64,000 bases of DNA from Lederbergia lenta NBRC 16444 (GTDB lineage Bacteria > Bacillota > Bacilli > Bacillales > Bacillaceae_C): positions 744,001 through 808,000 of the forward strand of contig NZ_BCVC01000001.1 of the NCBI RefSeq assembly GCF_001591545.1, in the 5' to 3' direction. The notes beneath the pieces were generated by a model. It saw only the letters and a program-made list of their open reading frames with translations, was not told the DNA's origin and did no database searches. Both the position numbers and the translations under genes were made by a program. Shown one piece after another: positions 27,807 through 36,402 of this stretch. Every line of letters begins with the position of its first letter. The stretch's first letter is position 1.

Positions 27807-28649
27807 TTGCATAAACTTTATGGAGTCATTGGCGATCCAATCGCACAGTCAATGTCACCGCTCATGCATAATCAAGAGTTCCAACAGTTGGGGATGAGTG
27901 CATATTATCAACCATTCCATATATTAGAAAGCAATTTGAAGACGGCTGTAGAGGGAATGAAAGTAATAGGACTGGAAGGATTTAATGTGACGAGCCCCCA
28001 TAAAACCACGATCATGCCTTTTTTGGATAGCATTGATCCACTTGCTAGAGCCATTGGCGCTGTTAATACAGTAGTTCGTGAAAGTGGGGAGTTTCGTGGC
28101 TATAACACAGATGGAACAGGGTTTATTCAAGCACTTCAAAGTGCATGGAAAGAGGATTTTCTGAATGAACGTGCGTTGATTATAGGAGCAGGTGGGGCGG
28201 CGAAAGCCATTTATTATACGCTACTAGCAAAAGGGATGACATATGTTGATATTTGTAACCGTTCAGTAACGAATGCAGAACGATTAATTGAAGATTGTCC
28301 TTATGAAGGTGTCTCTAAAGCTTTATCACTTCAAGAAGCAGAATTGGAACTCGACAATTATAATCTCATTATCCAAACTACTTCTATCGGCATGTATCCT
28401 GAAATAACTATTAGCCCGCTACATCTTGGGAATTTAAGGTCATCCGCATTTGTTTCTGATATTATTTATAATCCTTTTGAGACAGCATTTTTACAAGAAG
28501 CGAGACAAAAAGGCGCACAGATACAAAATGGGATCGGTATGTTTATCCATCAAGGTGCCGATGCTTTTAAAATGTGGACAGGGGTAATGCCCGATGTCGA
28601 ACGAATGACTAATATTGTAACAAGGAAATTAGGAGGAACATCATGTTAA
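27807..28649 (+). CDS. aroE: Shikimate dehydrogenase (NADP+)
   Basis: AroE reduces 3-dehydroshikimate in aromatic amino acid synthesis. The product has the substrate site MSPLMHNQEF near residue 14 and NVTSPHKTTIMPFLD with the catalytic lysine near 65. The NADP site is IIGAGGAAKAIYYTL near 125, and GIGMFIHQGADAFKMWTG lies near the end. The start is uncertain: TTG 27807 gives MHKLYGVIGDP like relatives (280 residues), while GTG 27798 is in frame but has a poor ribosome binding site. It ends 7 bases inside the yhbY start. Confidence 0.92.
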   Translation: MHKLYGVIGDPIAQSMSPLMHNQEFQQLGMSAYYQPFHILESNLKTAVEGMKVIGLEGFNVTSPHKTTIMPFLDSIDPLARAIGAVNTVVRESGEFRGYNTDGTGFIQALQSAWKEDFLNERALIIGAGGAAKAIYYTLLAKGMTYVDICNRSVTNAERLIEDCPYEGVSKALSLQEAELELDNYNLIIQTTSIGMYPEITISPLHLGNLRSSAFVSDIIYNPFETAFLQEARQKGAQIQNGIGMFIHQGADAFKMWTGVMPDVERMTNIVTRKLGGTSC

Positions 28650-28936
28650 CTGGAAAACAAAAGCGTTATTTACGATCTAAAGCACATCACCTGGACCCGA
28701 TTTTTCAAGTTGGAAAAGGTGGAGTAAATGAAAATATGACGAAACAAATTAGCGAAGCTTTAGAAGTACGAGAATTAATTAAAATAAGTATTTTACAAAA
28801 CTGTGAGGAAGATAAAGAGGTTGTTGCCGCAGCGATAGTAAAGGATACAAAAGCGGAGCTCGTACAAATTATTGGAAAGATTATTGTCCTGTATAAGGAA
28901 TCTGACGAACATAAAACCATTAATCTGCCTGTTTAA
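28643..28936 (+). CDS. yhbY: CRS1-YhbY domain ribosome assembly RNA-binding protein (YqeI)
   Basis: A 97-residue single-domain RNA-binding protein linked to large-subunit assembly. The start MLTGKQKRYLRSKAHHLDPIFQVGKGGVNENM contains the GxxG loop (GKGG near 28-31). The C-terminus includes AELVQIIGKIIVLYKES. AGGAGG precedes ATG 28643, which lies inside the aroE end, giving translational coupling. Confidence 0.93.
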   Translation: MLTGKQKRYLRSKAHHLDPIFQVGKGGVNENMTKQISEALEVRELIKISILQNCEEDKEVVAAAIVKDTKAELVQIIGKIIVLYKESDEHKTINLPV

Positions 28937-28948
28937 GGACTGATGATT

Positions 28949-29518
28949 ATGAAAAAAGTTGGCATTTTAGGAGGAACTTTTGATCCTCCACATTTGGGAC
29001 ATTTAATTATCGCAAATGAAGTACTTCATCATTTAGCTTTGGACGAAATTCATTTCATGCCGAATCAAGAACCGCCTCATAAAAATAGGGTGAGTGGTAC
29101 GACGGCTGAAGATAGAGTTCGGATGCTCGAGCTTTCTATTTCTGGAAACAGCCAATTTTTGGTTGAAAAAATAGAGTTAGAAAGAAATGGACGTTCCTAT
29201 ACAATAGATACGATGAAAATTTTACAGGAAACGAATCCGGATTATGATTATTACTTTATCATTGGAGCGGATATGGTGGAGTATTTGCCGAATTGGCACA
29301 AGGTGGATGAGCTTGTTAAGTTGATTCAGTTTGTAGGTGTGAATAGGCCCGGTTACAAACTGGAAACTAATTATCCAATCACTCAAATGGAAGTCCCGCA
29401 AATTGATATCTCTTCGACTTTGCTTAGAGAAAAACTACAACAAGGAATTTCTACGAAATATTTGCTTCCAGATAAAGTTATTAGCTATATTAAGGAGCAA
29501 CATTTATATGGATATTGA
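28949..29518 (+). CDS. nadD: Nicotinate-nucleotide adenylyltransferase
   Basis: NadD makes deamido-NAD from nicotinate mononucleotide and ATP. The 189-residue enzyme has the nucleotidyltransferase signature GGTFDPPHLGH at residues 7-17. It also has MPNQEPPHKN near 39, and the C-terminal ISSTLLREK matching the ISSTxxR motif. ATG 28949 lies 9 bases after AAGGA and is preferred over ATG 28943. It overlaps yqeK by 11 bases. Confidence 0.95.
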   Translation: MKKVGILGGTFDPPHLGHLIIANEVLHHLALDEIHFMPNQEPPHKNRVSGTTAEDRVRMLELSISGNSQFLVEKIELERNGRSYTIDTMKILQETNPDYDYYFIIGADMVEYLPNWHKVDELVKLIQFVGVNRPGYKLETNYPITQMEVPQIDISSTLLREKLQQGISTKYLLPDKVISYIKEQHLYGY

Positions 29519-30077
29519 TCAAGCGCTAAAGGTTGTTAATGGAAAATTAGTAGGTCCACGTTATGAACATACGATAAGAGTTTTAGATACAGCTCGTGAA
29601 TTAGCCCAAAGATTTGATGCAGATGTAAAAAAGGCTGAAATAGCAGCAGTCTTTCATGATTATGCAAAGCTTCTTTCTATTGACGAGTTAAAAGAAAATA
29701 TGAACGATGCAAGAGAAGATTCACGTTTGCTTTGTTACCATCCTGAGTTATGGCATGGCCCTGTAGCTGCTCGAATCGTCTCTGATACATTTGCTATACA
29801 CAATAAAGACATATTAAATGCCATTCGCTATCATACGACAGGCAGAGCGAATATGACACTGCTTGAAAAAGTTATATATGTAGCAGACTATATAGAGCCA
29901 GGTCGCAGCTTTCCTGGGGTAGAGGAAGTAAGAGAACTTGCTTGCTACGATCTCAATAAAGCCCTACTTAAAGCGCTAGGCAATACCATTGCATTTTTAG
30001 TTGCAAAAGATGCTCTGGTTTTTCCAGACACATTTGAAGCATACAACTATTTGATTTTTGAAAGGGAGGAAAAGTAA
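29508..30077 (+). CDS. yqeK: HD-domain diadenosine tetraphosphatase YqeK
   Basis: A 189-residue HD phosphohydrolase that symmetrically hydrolyses Ap4A in characterised homologues. The metal site includes RYEHTIRVLDTA near residue 18, the HD pair in AAVFHDYAKLL near 48 and HGPVAARI near 83. ATG 29508 follows AAGGAG. An upstream in-frame extension from 29403 lies wholly inside nadD and is rejected. The gene ends one base before the rsfS start. Confidence 0.93.
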   Translation: MDIDQALKVVNGKLVGPRYEHTIRVLDTARELAQRFDADVKKAEIAAVFHDYAKLLSIDELKENMNDAREDSRLLCYHPELWHGPVAARIVSDTFAIHNKDILNAIRYHTTGRANMTLLEKVIYVADYIEPGRSFPGVEEVRELACYDLNKALLKALGNTIAFLVAKDALVFPDTFEAYNYLIFEREEK

Positions 30078-30078
30078 T

Positions 30079-30435
30079 TTGGAAACAAAAGAATTATTGA
30101 AAACAGTAGTAAAAGCAGCAGATGATAAAAGAGCAGAAGATATCGTTGTATTAAATATGGAGGGTATCTCATTAATTGCTGATTATTTTATCATTTGTCA
30201 TGGTAATTCCGATAAGCAGGTACAAGCTATTGCTCGAGAGATGCGAGATGCGGCTCAAGAAGCAGAAATCGAAGTGAAGAAATTGGAAGGCTTTGATGAA
30301 GCGAAATGGATTTTAGTGGATATGGGAGATATTATTGCTCATATTTTCCATCGTGATGAGCGCAGTTACTATAATCTAGAACGACTTTGGGGAGACGCTC
30401 CATTTGAAGATGTGCTTGGGGAACTTACGAAGTGA
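30079..30435 (+). CDS. rsfS: Ribosome silencing factor RsfS (YqeL)
   Basis: RsfS binds ribosomal protein uL14 and prevents subunit joining under nutrient limitation. TTG 30079 lies behind AGGGAGGA and gives 118 residues, the usual length. Family motifs are IVVLNMEGISLIADYFIICHGNSDKQVQAIA, then EGFDEAKWILVDMGDIIAHIF and YYNLERLWGDAP. It overlaps yqeM by four bases (GTGA). Confidence 0.95.
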   Translation: METKELLKTVVKAADDKRAEDIVVLNMEGISLIADYFIICHGNSDKQVQAIAREMRDAAQEAEIEVKKLEGFDEAKWILVDMGDIIAHIFHRDERSYYNLERLWGDAPFEDVLGELTK

Positions 30436-31193
30436 GTTATGAGCGACTAGCTTATGTATATGATACTTTAATGGCGAATGTTCCATATGAGAAGTGGCTT
30501 CACTTTTTTAAAGAAGAAAAACAGCGCCATCAAGTTCATGGCAATAGAGTGCTTGATTTAGCATGTGGAACAGGCGAAATGTCTGTTCAACTTGCTAAGG
30601 AAGGACTTACAGTAACTGGTGTTGATCTATCGAGTGACATGTTGATGGTTGCACAGGAAAAAGCGGAGCAAGCAAAAGTGACAATAAACTTGTTTCAGCA
30701 AGATATGAGTGCACTTGAAGGACTTGATACATTTGATGTAATTACTGTTTTTTGTGATTCGCTTAATTATTTACAGACCCCTGAGGATACAAAAAATACT
30801 TTCTCTCATGCACACCGGCATCTGGATGAAAACGGCTTGTTTTTATTTGATGTACATTCTACTTATCAAATGGATTACAGGTATGTGAATGAAACTTTTA
30901 CTTTAAATGAAGAAAAAATAGCATACATTTGGGATAGTTTTGTTGGGGAACATGAATATTCGGTAGAACATGAGTTATCATTTTTTGTATTAGAAGAAGA
31001 GTCGGGACTATATGAACGATTTGAAGAATTGCACAAACAACGTACATATTCGATCAACGATTATACATTATGGCTCGATGAAGCAGGCTTTACTGTTCTA
31101 TCTGTCACAGCAGACTTTACCAATCAACCCCCAACTGAGACATCAGAGCGAATCTTTTTTACATGTAAAAAGAAAAGCGAAAGCGCCCGTTAA
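30432..31193 (+). CDS. yqeM: Class I SAM-dependent methyltransferase YqeM
   Basis: A 253-residue methyltransferase. It starts MSYERLAYVYDTLM at GTG 30432. The SAM site RVLDLACGTGEMSVQLA is near residue 37, with TGVDLSSDMLMVAQ, QQDMSAL and VITVFCDSLNYL following. The substrate is unknown. It ends the yqeG-yqeM operon. The last eight codons (KKKSESAR) and the stop are the first 24 bases of repeat copy E, so the natural C-terminus has probably been replaced; the catalytic fold is unaffected. Confidence 0.88.
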   Translation: MSYERLAYVYDTLMANVPYEKWLHFFKEEKQRHQVHGNRVLDLACGTGEMSVQLAKEGLTVTGVDLSSDMLMVAQEKAEQAKVTINLFQQDMSALEGLDTFDVITVFCDSLNYLQTPEDTKNTFSHAHRHLDENGLFLFDVHSTYQMDYRYVNETFTLNEEKIAYIWDSFVGEHEYSVEHELSFFVLEEESGLYERFEELHKQRTYSINDYTLWLDEAGFTVLSVTADFTNQPPTETSERIFFTCKKKSESAR

Positions 31194-31345
31194 ACGACGA
31201 ACAAACTGGAGGTGCTTCCGTACGAGATAAAGGAAACACGATGAGCCAAAGGCGAATCGATGTTGACTTATCGTAGGAAGGAGTACCGAAGTTTGCAAGT
31301 CGTTGGGCTCTATAGCTGGACAAAAGAAAAGCGAAAGCGCCCGTT
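31168..31345 (+). repeat. Dispersed repeat, copy E, with direct-repeat ends
   Basis: A perfect 24-base direct repeat, beginning AAAAGAAAAGCGAAAGCGCC, lies at 31168-31191 and 31322-31345. Between them are CGACGAACAAACTGGAGG, GTACCGAAGTTTGCAAGTCGTTGG and GCTCTATAGCTGGAC, parallel to blocks in copies C, D and F. The left end is in frame with yqeM and provides its stop. Confidence 0.7.
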
Positions 31346-31436
31346 TAAAGTAACGAAATAAGTGGTAAAAAGGCAGATTTTTTACCACTTATTTAAAAAA
31401 AGAAGAAGGAATTTTAGTATCAGTGCAGAATTATAC

Positions 31437-32261
31437 TTATAAAGGAATATGTTTTGCCTCAATTTCATTTACTTCCATATTAAACTTCTTGTGTGTTGCT
31501 TGAAATAATTTTTCAAATACATCCTCTAATTCAGTATCTAACACATCTATGCCAACTCCAGTTATACCACCTTTTACACATACTTTCTCTTCTAAAGTAG
31601 GTAATGAATAATACCCTTTTTTCAACAAATCCCCAAGCCCTATTAACATTTGTTCGGAAAGTATAGTGGCAGTCTCTTTGTCAATCTTCGTTTCTGTTGT
31701 AGCTGCATCGATAAATCTTCTCGTCAAATAACTAAAAAAAGCTGGTCCGCAACTGACAATATCTGAAGCAACACGAGTAATATCTTCATTGATTTCTAAT
31801 GGAACTGATATATTAGAGAACATTTCTATAAGACGATTTTTCCACTTTTCGTCACATCTTCTACCAATTGTTAAGAGAGAGATGCCAGAAAGTGCTCTAT
31901 TCGTAATGCTTGGAATAATTCTTGCGCATGAACAAGGAGCAATCTTTTCTAACCATTCAACCTTTATAGGGCTAGTAATGGATACAATACAATGTTCCGG
32001 CGTTAAATGGTGCAGATTTTGCTTGAGAAGTGGTAAGATGTCGTGTGGTTTAACACAAATAAAAATTAGTTTTGCGGAATTTATTGTTTCTTCAGAATTA
32101 TAGGCAACATGTATTCCTTTAAATTTATATTTAAGCTTCTCAGCTTTGGCTTTTGTACGATTAACAACAACTAAATTTGAAGGAGAAACAGCTTTTCCTT
32201 CTAGCAATGCTTCAGCTAAAATTGTCCCCATATTTCCGGTTCCAATGATCCCGACTTTCAT
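31437..32261 (-). CDS. comER: Late competence protein ComER, ProC-like
   Basis: A 274-residue protein of the pyrroline-5-carboxylate reductase family. The nucleotide-binding motif GIIGTGNMGTILAEAL is at the N-terminus, and VVNRTKAKAEKL and CVKPHDILPLL follow. ATG 32261 lies behind AAGGAGGGA. ComER is divergent from comEA in Bacillus; in B. cereus-type species it has been linked to Spo0A activation and biofilm formation, and it is not required for DNA uptake. Enzyme activity is inferred from fold only. Confidence 0.9.
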   Translation of the reverse strand: MKVGIIGTGNMGTILAEALLEGKAVSPSNLVVVNRTKAKAEKLKYKFKGIHVAYNSEETINSAKLIFICVKPHDILPLLKQNLHHLTPEHCIVSITSPIKVEWLEKIAPCSCARIIPSITNRALSGISLLTIGRRCDEKWKNRLIEMFSNISVPLEINEDITRVASDIVSCGPAFFSYLTRRFIDAATTETKIDKETATILSEQMLIGLGDLLKKGYYSLPTLEEKVCVKGGITGVGIDVLDTELEDVFEKLFQATHKKFNMEVNEIEAKHIPL

Positions 32262-32343
32262 GCTTTTCCCTCCTTCTAAGTCTACTCCTACCAAATGTAT
32301 GCCGCATCTAAAATAATATTCCATTCCTATGAGGTGATCCTTA

Positions 32344-32958
32344 ATGAAAATTTGGATTGAAAGATATAAAACAATGTTAATTTGCGTAATTGTGATCCTA
32401 TTAGCGGGTTTTCTTTATTTAAGTAGACCAGAGGAGAAAGCCTTGCAAGACCCTGTTGACATGGGGTTACAATGGCAAGATGAAGATACTCCAAAAGATA
32501 TACTGGGAGATAACGAAGAGGCAAACATACGTATATTTGTAGATGTAAAAGGGTGGGTTCAAAAGCCTGGACTTTACGAGGCGAAAGATGATGACCGCGT
32601 ATTTGATATAATCGAGCTTGCTGGTGGATTACTTGAAGAAGCTGATGAAAACCAGATTAATTTTGCTGAAAAAATACATGATGAAATGATCGTTTATATT
32701 CCCAAAATAGGTGAAATTTTCGATGAAGTTCCTCAAGGCACGGGTACGCAATCAAAGAAAGACGAGAAAGTTAATTTGAATAAAGCCGATAATACCGAAT
32801 TGGAAACATTGCCTGGTATTGGTCCCGCAAAGGCAGCTGCGATTATTGAATATAGGGAACAAAATGGTCCTTATCAGCAAATAGAAGATTTAAAAAAAAT
32901 ATCTGGGATTGGACCAAAATCATTTGAAAAACTACAAAATTTAATAAGTGTAAAGTGA
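32344..32958 (+). CDS. comEA: Competence DNA receptor ComEA
   Basis: ComEA is the membrane-anchored receptor that binds incoming double-stranded DNA. The 204-residue protein has one N-terminal transmembrane helix (about 11-28) and a SLBB-type oligomerisation domain (IRIFVDVKGWVQKPGLYEAKDDDRVFDIIELAGG). The C-terminal helix-hairpin-helix domain includes LNKADNTELETLPGIGPAKA and ISGIGPKSFEKLQ. GAGGTGATCC precedes the ATG. It heads comEA-comEB-comEC. No clear ComK box pair was seen in the 82-base divergent spacer. Confidence 0.95.
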   Translation: MKIWIERYKTMLICVIVILLAGFLYLSRPEEKALQDPVDMGLQWQDEDTPKDILGDNEEANIRIFVDVKGWVQKPGLYEAKDDDRVFDIIELAGGLLEEADENQINFAEKIHDEMIVYIPKIGEIFDEVPQGTGTQSKKDEKVNLNKADNTELETLPGIGPAKAAAIIEYREQNGPYQQIEDLKKISGIGPKSFEKLQNLISVK

Positions 32959-33033
32959 AGGAAATTCAGAACGATTGACTTAGTATAAAGAACCTCGATA
33001 AACTATAGAAAACAGCAAAGGGAGAAGAACAGG

Positions 33034-33492
33034 ATGGAAAGAATTTCATGGAATCAATATTTTATGGCACAAAGCCAATTACTGTCTTATAGAAGTACAT
33101 GTACACGACTTACGGTTGGAGCAACAATTGTGAGAGATAAAAGGATTATTGCTGGGGGATATAACGGTTCCATTGCAGGAGGCGTCCATTGCAGCGATGA
33201 AGGCTGTTATGTCATTGACAATCATTGTGTGCGAACAATCCATGCTGAAATGAATGCGATATTGCAATGTGCTAAATTTGGTGTGCCAACAGAAAATGCA
33301 GAAATTTATGTTACGCATTTTCCATGCCTCCCATGTTGCAAAGCGATTATTCAAGCAGGAATAAAAGCTGTTTACTATGCGAAGGATTACAAAAATCATC
33401 CTCACGCGATTGAGTTGTTTGAAGAAGCGAAAGTAAAAGTAGAAAAAGTTTCTGTAAATAAAGAAATTTTTCTTTCATTTGCGGAGGAGTAA
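33034..33492 (+). CDS. comEB: ComEB, dCMP deaminase family protein
   Basis: A 152-residue zinc deaminase of the deoxycytidylate deaminase family. The zinc ligands are in HAEMNAI near residue 71 and PCLPCCKAI near 98. WNQYFMAQSQLLSYRSTCTRLTVGATIVRDKRIIAGGYNGS covers the substrate region. It lies in the comE operon, but in B. subtilis ComEB is not needed for DNA transport itself. It is shorter than the 189-residue B. subtilis protein and lacks its C-terminal extension. Confidence 0.92.
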   Translation: MERISWNQYFMAQSQLLSYRSTCTRLTVGATIVRDKRIIAGGYNGSIAGGVHCSDEGCYVIDNHCVRTIHAEMNAILQCAKFGVPTENAEIYVTHFPCLPCCKAIIQAGIKAVYYAKDYKNHPHAIELFEEAKVKVEKVSVNKEIFLSFAEE

Positions 33493-33547
33493 TAATGAAA
33501 TAAGGGGCTGTATTTCAGCCTCTTAAATAATATAAAAAGGAGTATAT

Positions 33548-35875
33548 ATGGCTGGTAAATGTTATCATATAGCCTGTGCCGCATTAGTTGGAATATTACT
33601 TTCACTGGAATATCATCTCTTGACACTGATATTGGCGAGTATAGTTATCGTTCGAGTAATTCAAGAAAGAAATAAACATTTATTGATCTTATTTTGTTCA
33701 ATTATGTTCTTGTTTATTATTTTAGGTTTGAATAGTGAAAAAGATAAGCGTTCATCTTTTTCTGAAGGCAATATCCACGATTATGTCACCTTCCAAGAAT
33801 CCCCTGAAATTGATGGTAATCGTTTAAGAGCCATCGTTACAACGTCTAACGAAGAGAAATTAATGCTCTCACACAACATTCAAAATGAAAAGGACAAATA
33901 TCGGTTAGAAGATAAATTAGTAGCAGGTTCATCCTGTCGAACTAATGGAGAGCTAGTCATCCCTTTACCAAATAGTAATGAACACGCATTTAATTATCAA
34001 AGATATTTATATAGACAAAATATTCATTGGCAACTTGAAGTAGAGGCGTTCTCAATAGAAAATTGTTCTGTCTCAGGAAGGACGATAAAGCACGTATTCC
34101 AAAATATAAGAGAAAAAGGCATAAAAACTGTTGCAGAAAATTTCCCTGAAAAAGTAACACCGTATGCGAATGCATTGATTTTTGGTGAACGCTCTGATTT
34201 TGCTAATGAAACATATCGGGCTTATCAGGAAATTGGGGTCGTTCACTTATTAGCTATTTCGGGCTTGCATATTGGTTTATTAGTTGGAATCTTATACTTT
34301 TGTCTGTTACGTATAGGAATGACGAAAGAAACTGTTTTCTGGCTACTTTGTTGTATTCTTCCGATATATACGATCCTTTCAGGTGGAAATCCTCCAGTCA
34401 TAAGGGCTGTAATAATGTCTTTACTGTTGTTAGCAAAACAAAAATGGAGGCTGCCATATACAACTTTTGACGCATTTTCGATTAGCTTCATCGTATTTTT
34501 ATTTTTTGATCCTTACCTTATTTATCATGTCGGATTTCAACTTACATACAGTGTAAGTTTTGCATTAATTATCTCTTCGCAACAAATTCTTCGGAAGAAA
34601 ACCTCTTCCTTCAAAAACATGTTCGATATTTCTGTAGTTTCTATGCTTGCCTCGCTTCCTATTCTTGCTTTTCACTTCTATGAATTTTCCCTTATTAGTA
34701 TCGTATCAAATATTGTTTATGTACCTTTTTATACAATTGTTGTACTACCCTTAATGTTCTTCCTGTTTATTCTGCAATTCATCCATTGGCCGTTGTTTGT
34801 CATTTTTTCGGAGTGGACTTCGCGACTGCTGTTATACTCGGAACAAATAGCGAAATATGGAAGTACATTAAAGTTCGCTATGATAACCGTAGGGAAACCA
34901 GACATCATCATGATGGTATTGATGATTATAGGTGTATTTCTATTCTTATTATTTAATGAGCAAGGAAAATCTTATCTTTACTCGGCCTGCCCATTGATTC
35001 TTGTTTTTTTTATATCGTTTTTGGTTCATCAATTTCCAGTAAAAGGAGAAGTTATTTTTATTGATGTTGGTCAAGGGGATAGCATTTTGATTAAGCTTCC
35101 TTATAACCGAGGTACTTACTTAATTGATACGGGTGGGACTCTGCATTTTCCTGTAGCAGATTGGCAAGAGCGAAGTAAATCCTTCAAAGTAGGTGAAGAT
35201 GTGCTGTTGCCTTTATTAAAAAGTAAAAAAATTAATAAAATTGATAAGCTGATTTTGACACATAGTGACGTAGACCATATGGGTGCTGCACAGGAATTGC
35301 TAGGCAGAGTGATGATAAAAGAAATATTGATTTCACCTAATTCGTGGGAAAAGAAAATGATGGCTGATTTAGTTACGGAGGCTCAATCATTAGGAATCAG
35401 TGTCAAGCAGGAAAAAGCAGGATCTAGTTGGCAAAATAAATCAGGTGAATTTCATTTTCTTTACCCTTTTGATGATGAATATGAAGGAAATAATGATTCA
35501 CTGGTGTTATACGGAGTATTTGGTGGTTTAAGTTGGATATTTACTGGAGATCTTGAAAAGGAAGGTGAGGAGGAATTTATTAAGAGGTATGGTGATTTGC
35601 GTGCTGATGTCTTAAAGGTTGGACACCATGGTAGCAATAGCTCCACAACATCCGATTTCTTAGCGCTCCTTCAACCTAAATACTCTATTATTTCTGCTGG
35701 AAGGAATAATCGATACGGTCATCCGCATGCTGAAGTAATAGCTGAACTTCAAGCTTCCAATACTTCTATTTTTCAGACAGGTGAACATGGAGCAATTCAT
35801 TACGAATTTACGAAGAAAGGCGGAACCTTTAGAACCCAATGGCAATATGATAAAGCAATAGAGATACAGGAATAA
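33548..35875 (+). CDS. comEC: Competence DNA translocation channel ComEC/Rec2
   Basis: ComEC conducts single-stranded DNA across the membrane. The 775-residue protein has two N-terminal membrane helices and an OB-type DUF4131 region (about 75-185). The Competence domain follows with many membrane segments (about 220-490; LLAISGLHIGLLVGILYF). The C-terminal metallo-beta-lactamase domain has DVGQGDSILIKLP, THSDVDHMGAAQEL, GDLEKEGE and KVGHHGSNSSTT, all metal ligands in place. AAAAAGGAG precedes the ATG. The gene is complete, so the uptake channel looks functional. Confidence 0.95.
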   Translation: MAGKCYHIACAALVGILLSLEYHLLTLILASIVIVRVIQERNKHLLILFCSIMFLFIILGLNSEKDKRSSFSEGNIHDYVTFQESPEIDGNRLRAIVTTSNEEKLMLSHNIQNEKDKYRLEDKLVAGSSCRTNGELVIPLPNSNEHAFNYQRYLYRQNIHWQLEVEAFSIENCSVSGRTIKHVFQNIREKGIKTVAENFPEKVTPYANALIFGERSDFANETYRAYQEIGVVHLLAISGLHIGLLVGILYFCLLRIGMTKETVFWLLCCILPIYTILSGGNPPVIRAVIMSLLLLAKQKWRLPYTTFDAFSISFIVFLFFDPYLIYHVGFQLTYSVSFALIISSQQILRKKTSSFKNMFDISVVSMLASLPILAFHFYEFSLISIVSNIVYVPFYTIVVLPLMFFLFILQFIHWPLFVIFSEWTSRLLLYSEQIAKYGSTLKFAMITVGKPDIIMMVLMIIGVFLFLLFNEQGKSYLYSACPLILVFFISFLVHQFPVKGEVIFIDVGQGDSILIKLPYNRGTYLIDTGGTLHFPVADWQERSKSFKVGEDVLLPLLKSKKINKIDKLILTHSDVDHMGAAQELLGRVMIKEILISPNSWEKKMMADLVTEAQSLGISVKQEKAGSSWQNKSGEFHFLYPFDDEYEGNNDSLVLYGVFGGLSWIFTGDLEKEGEEEFIKRYGDLRADVLKVGHHGSNSSTTSDFLALLQPKYSIISAGRNNRYGHPHAEVIAELQASNTSIFQTGEHGAIHYEFTKKGGTFRTQWQYDKAIEIQE

Positions 35876-35877
35876 AA

Positions 35878-35950
35878 AATGCAAGCGCCTTGTATTCCGT
35901 TAGACACAAGCCAGATGCCTATGCTTAACGTTCCAAGACGCTTGCAATTT
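35878..35950. repeat. Large inverted repeat between comEC and yqzM
   Basis: TGCAAGCG (35880-35887) pairs with CGCTTGCA (35939-35946). Further internal pairing such as CTTGT/ACAAG gives a cruciform-like structure of about 70 bases, flanked by an A run on the left and TTTTG on the right. It lies between convergent genes and could terminate both. It resembles the GCAAGCGCCTTG end of repeat copy A. Confidence 0.55.
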
Positions 35951-35952
35951 TG

Positions 35953-36087
35953 TTACTTTCCAAGCAATTGAATGACCGTTCCAATCACAAATATTGCTGT
36001 GAAGAATACAAATGAAACGACAAAGCCAATTCCTGAATCGATCGCGTCATTACGCTTCGATTGGACATTTTGTTCAAATTCGTTCAC
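35953..36087 (-). CDS. yqzM: YqzM family small membrane protein
   Basis: A 44-residue protein starting at GTG 36087 behind GGAGGGG. It reads NEFEQNVQSKRNDAIDSG followed by a single transmembrane helix (GFVVSFVFFTAIFVIGTVIQLL). Length and sequence match B. subtilis YqzM, which sits at the same place between comEC and holA. Function is unknown. Its leftward orientation makes it convergent with comEC. Confidence 0.9.
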   Translation of the reverse strand: MNEFEQNVQSKRNDAIDSGIGFVVSFVFFTAIFVIGTVIQLLGK

Positions 36088-36402
36088 AACTACCCCTCCT
36101 ATTTCCACTCTAGTATAGACGAATATAGTAGAAAAATCCACTGTTCAATTACCACTGCTGACAAGAGTTGACAACCATATTTTTGCTAAGAAAGGCTACA
36201 CTATGATTAACGGGATATTCCAATTGCTAATTATTACTCATGGTTACCGCTTCTGATTAAGTATCCTAGGCCTTATTTAGAAGCGTTCATCATAGATTGG
36301 AGGGCACTCTTCGAAGAAGTTTGTCCTCTTTACCCCTTGTCAAATGAGCTAAATTTCCATACGATATAGAAAGAATGCTTTGGGAGAGAGGGCACTAATT
36401 TT

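Noticed and set aside
32262-32343. ComK binding boxes expected in the comER-comEA spacer
   Set aside because: No pair of AAAA-N5-TTTT motifs with proper spacing was found, so no ComK site is claimed.
36168-36202. TTGACA followed by TACACT in the yqzM-holA space as a holA promoter
   Set aside because: The spacer is 23 bases, too long for a SigA promoter.
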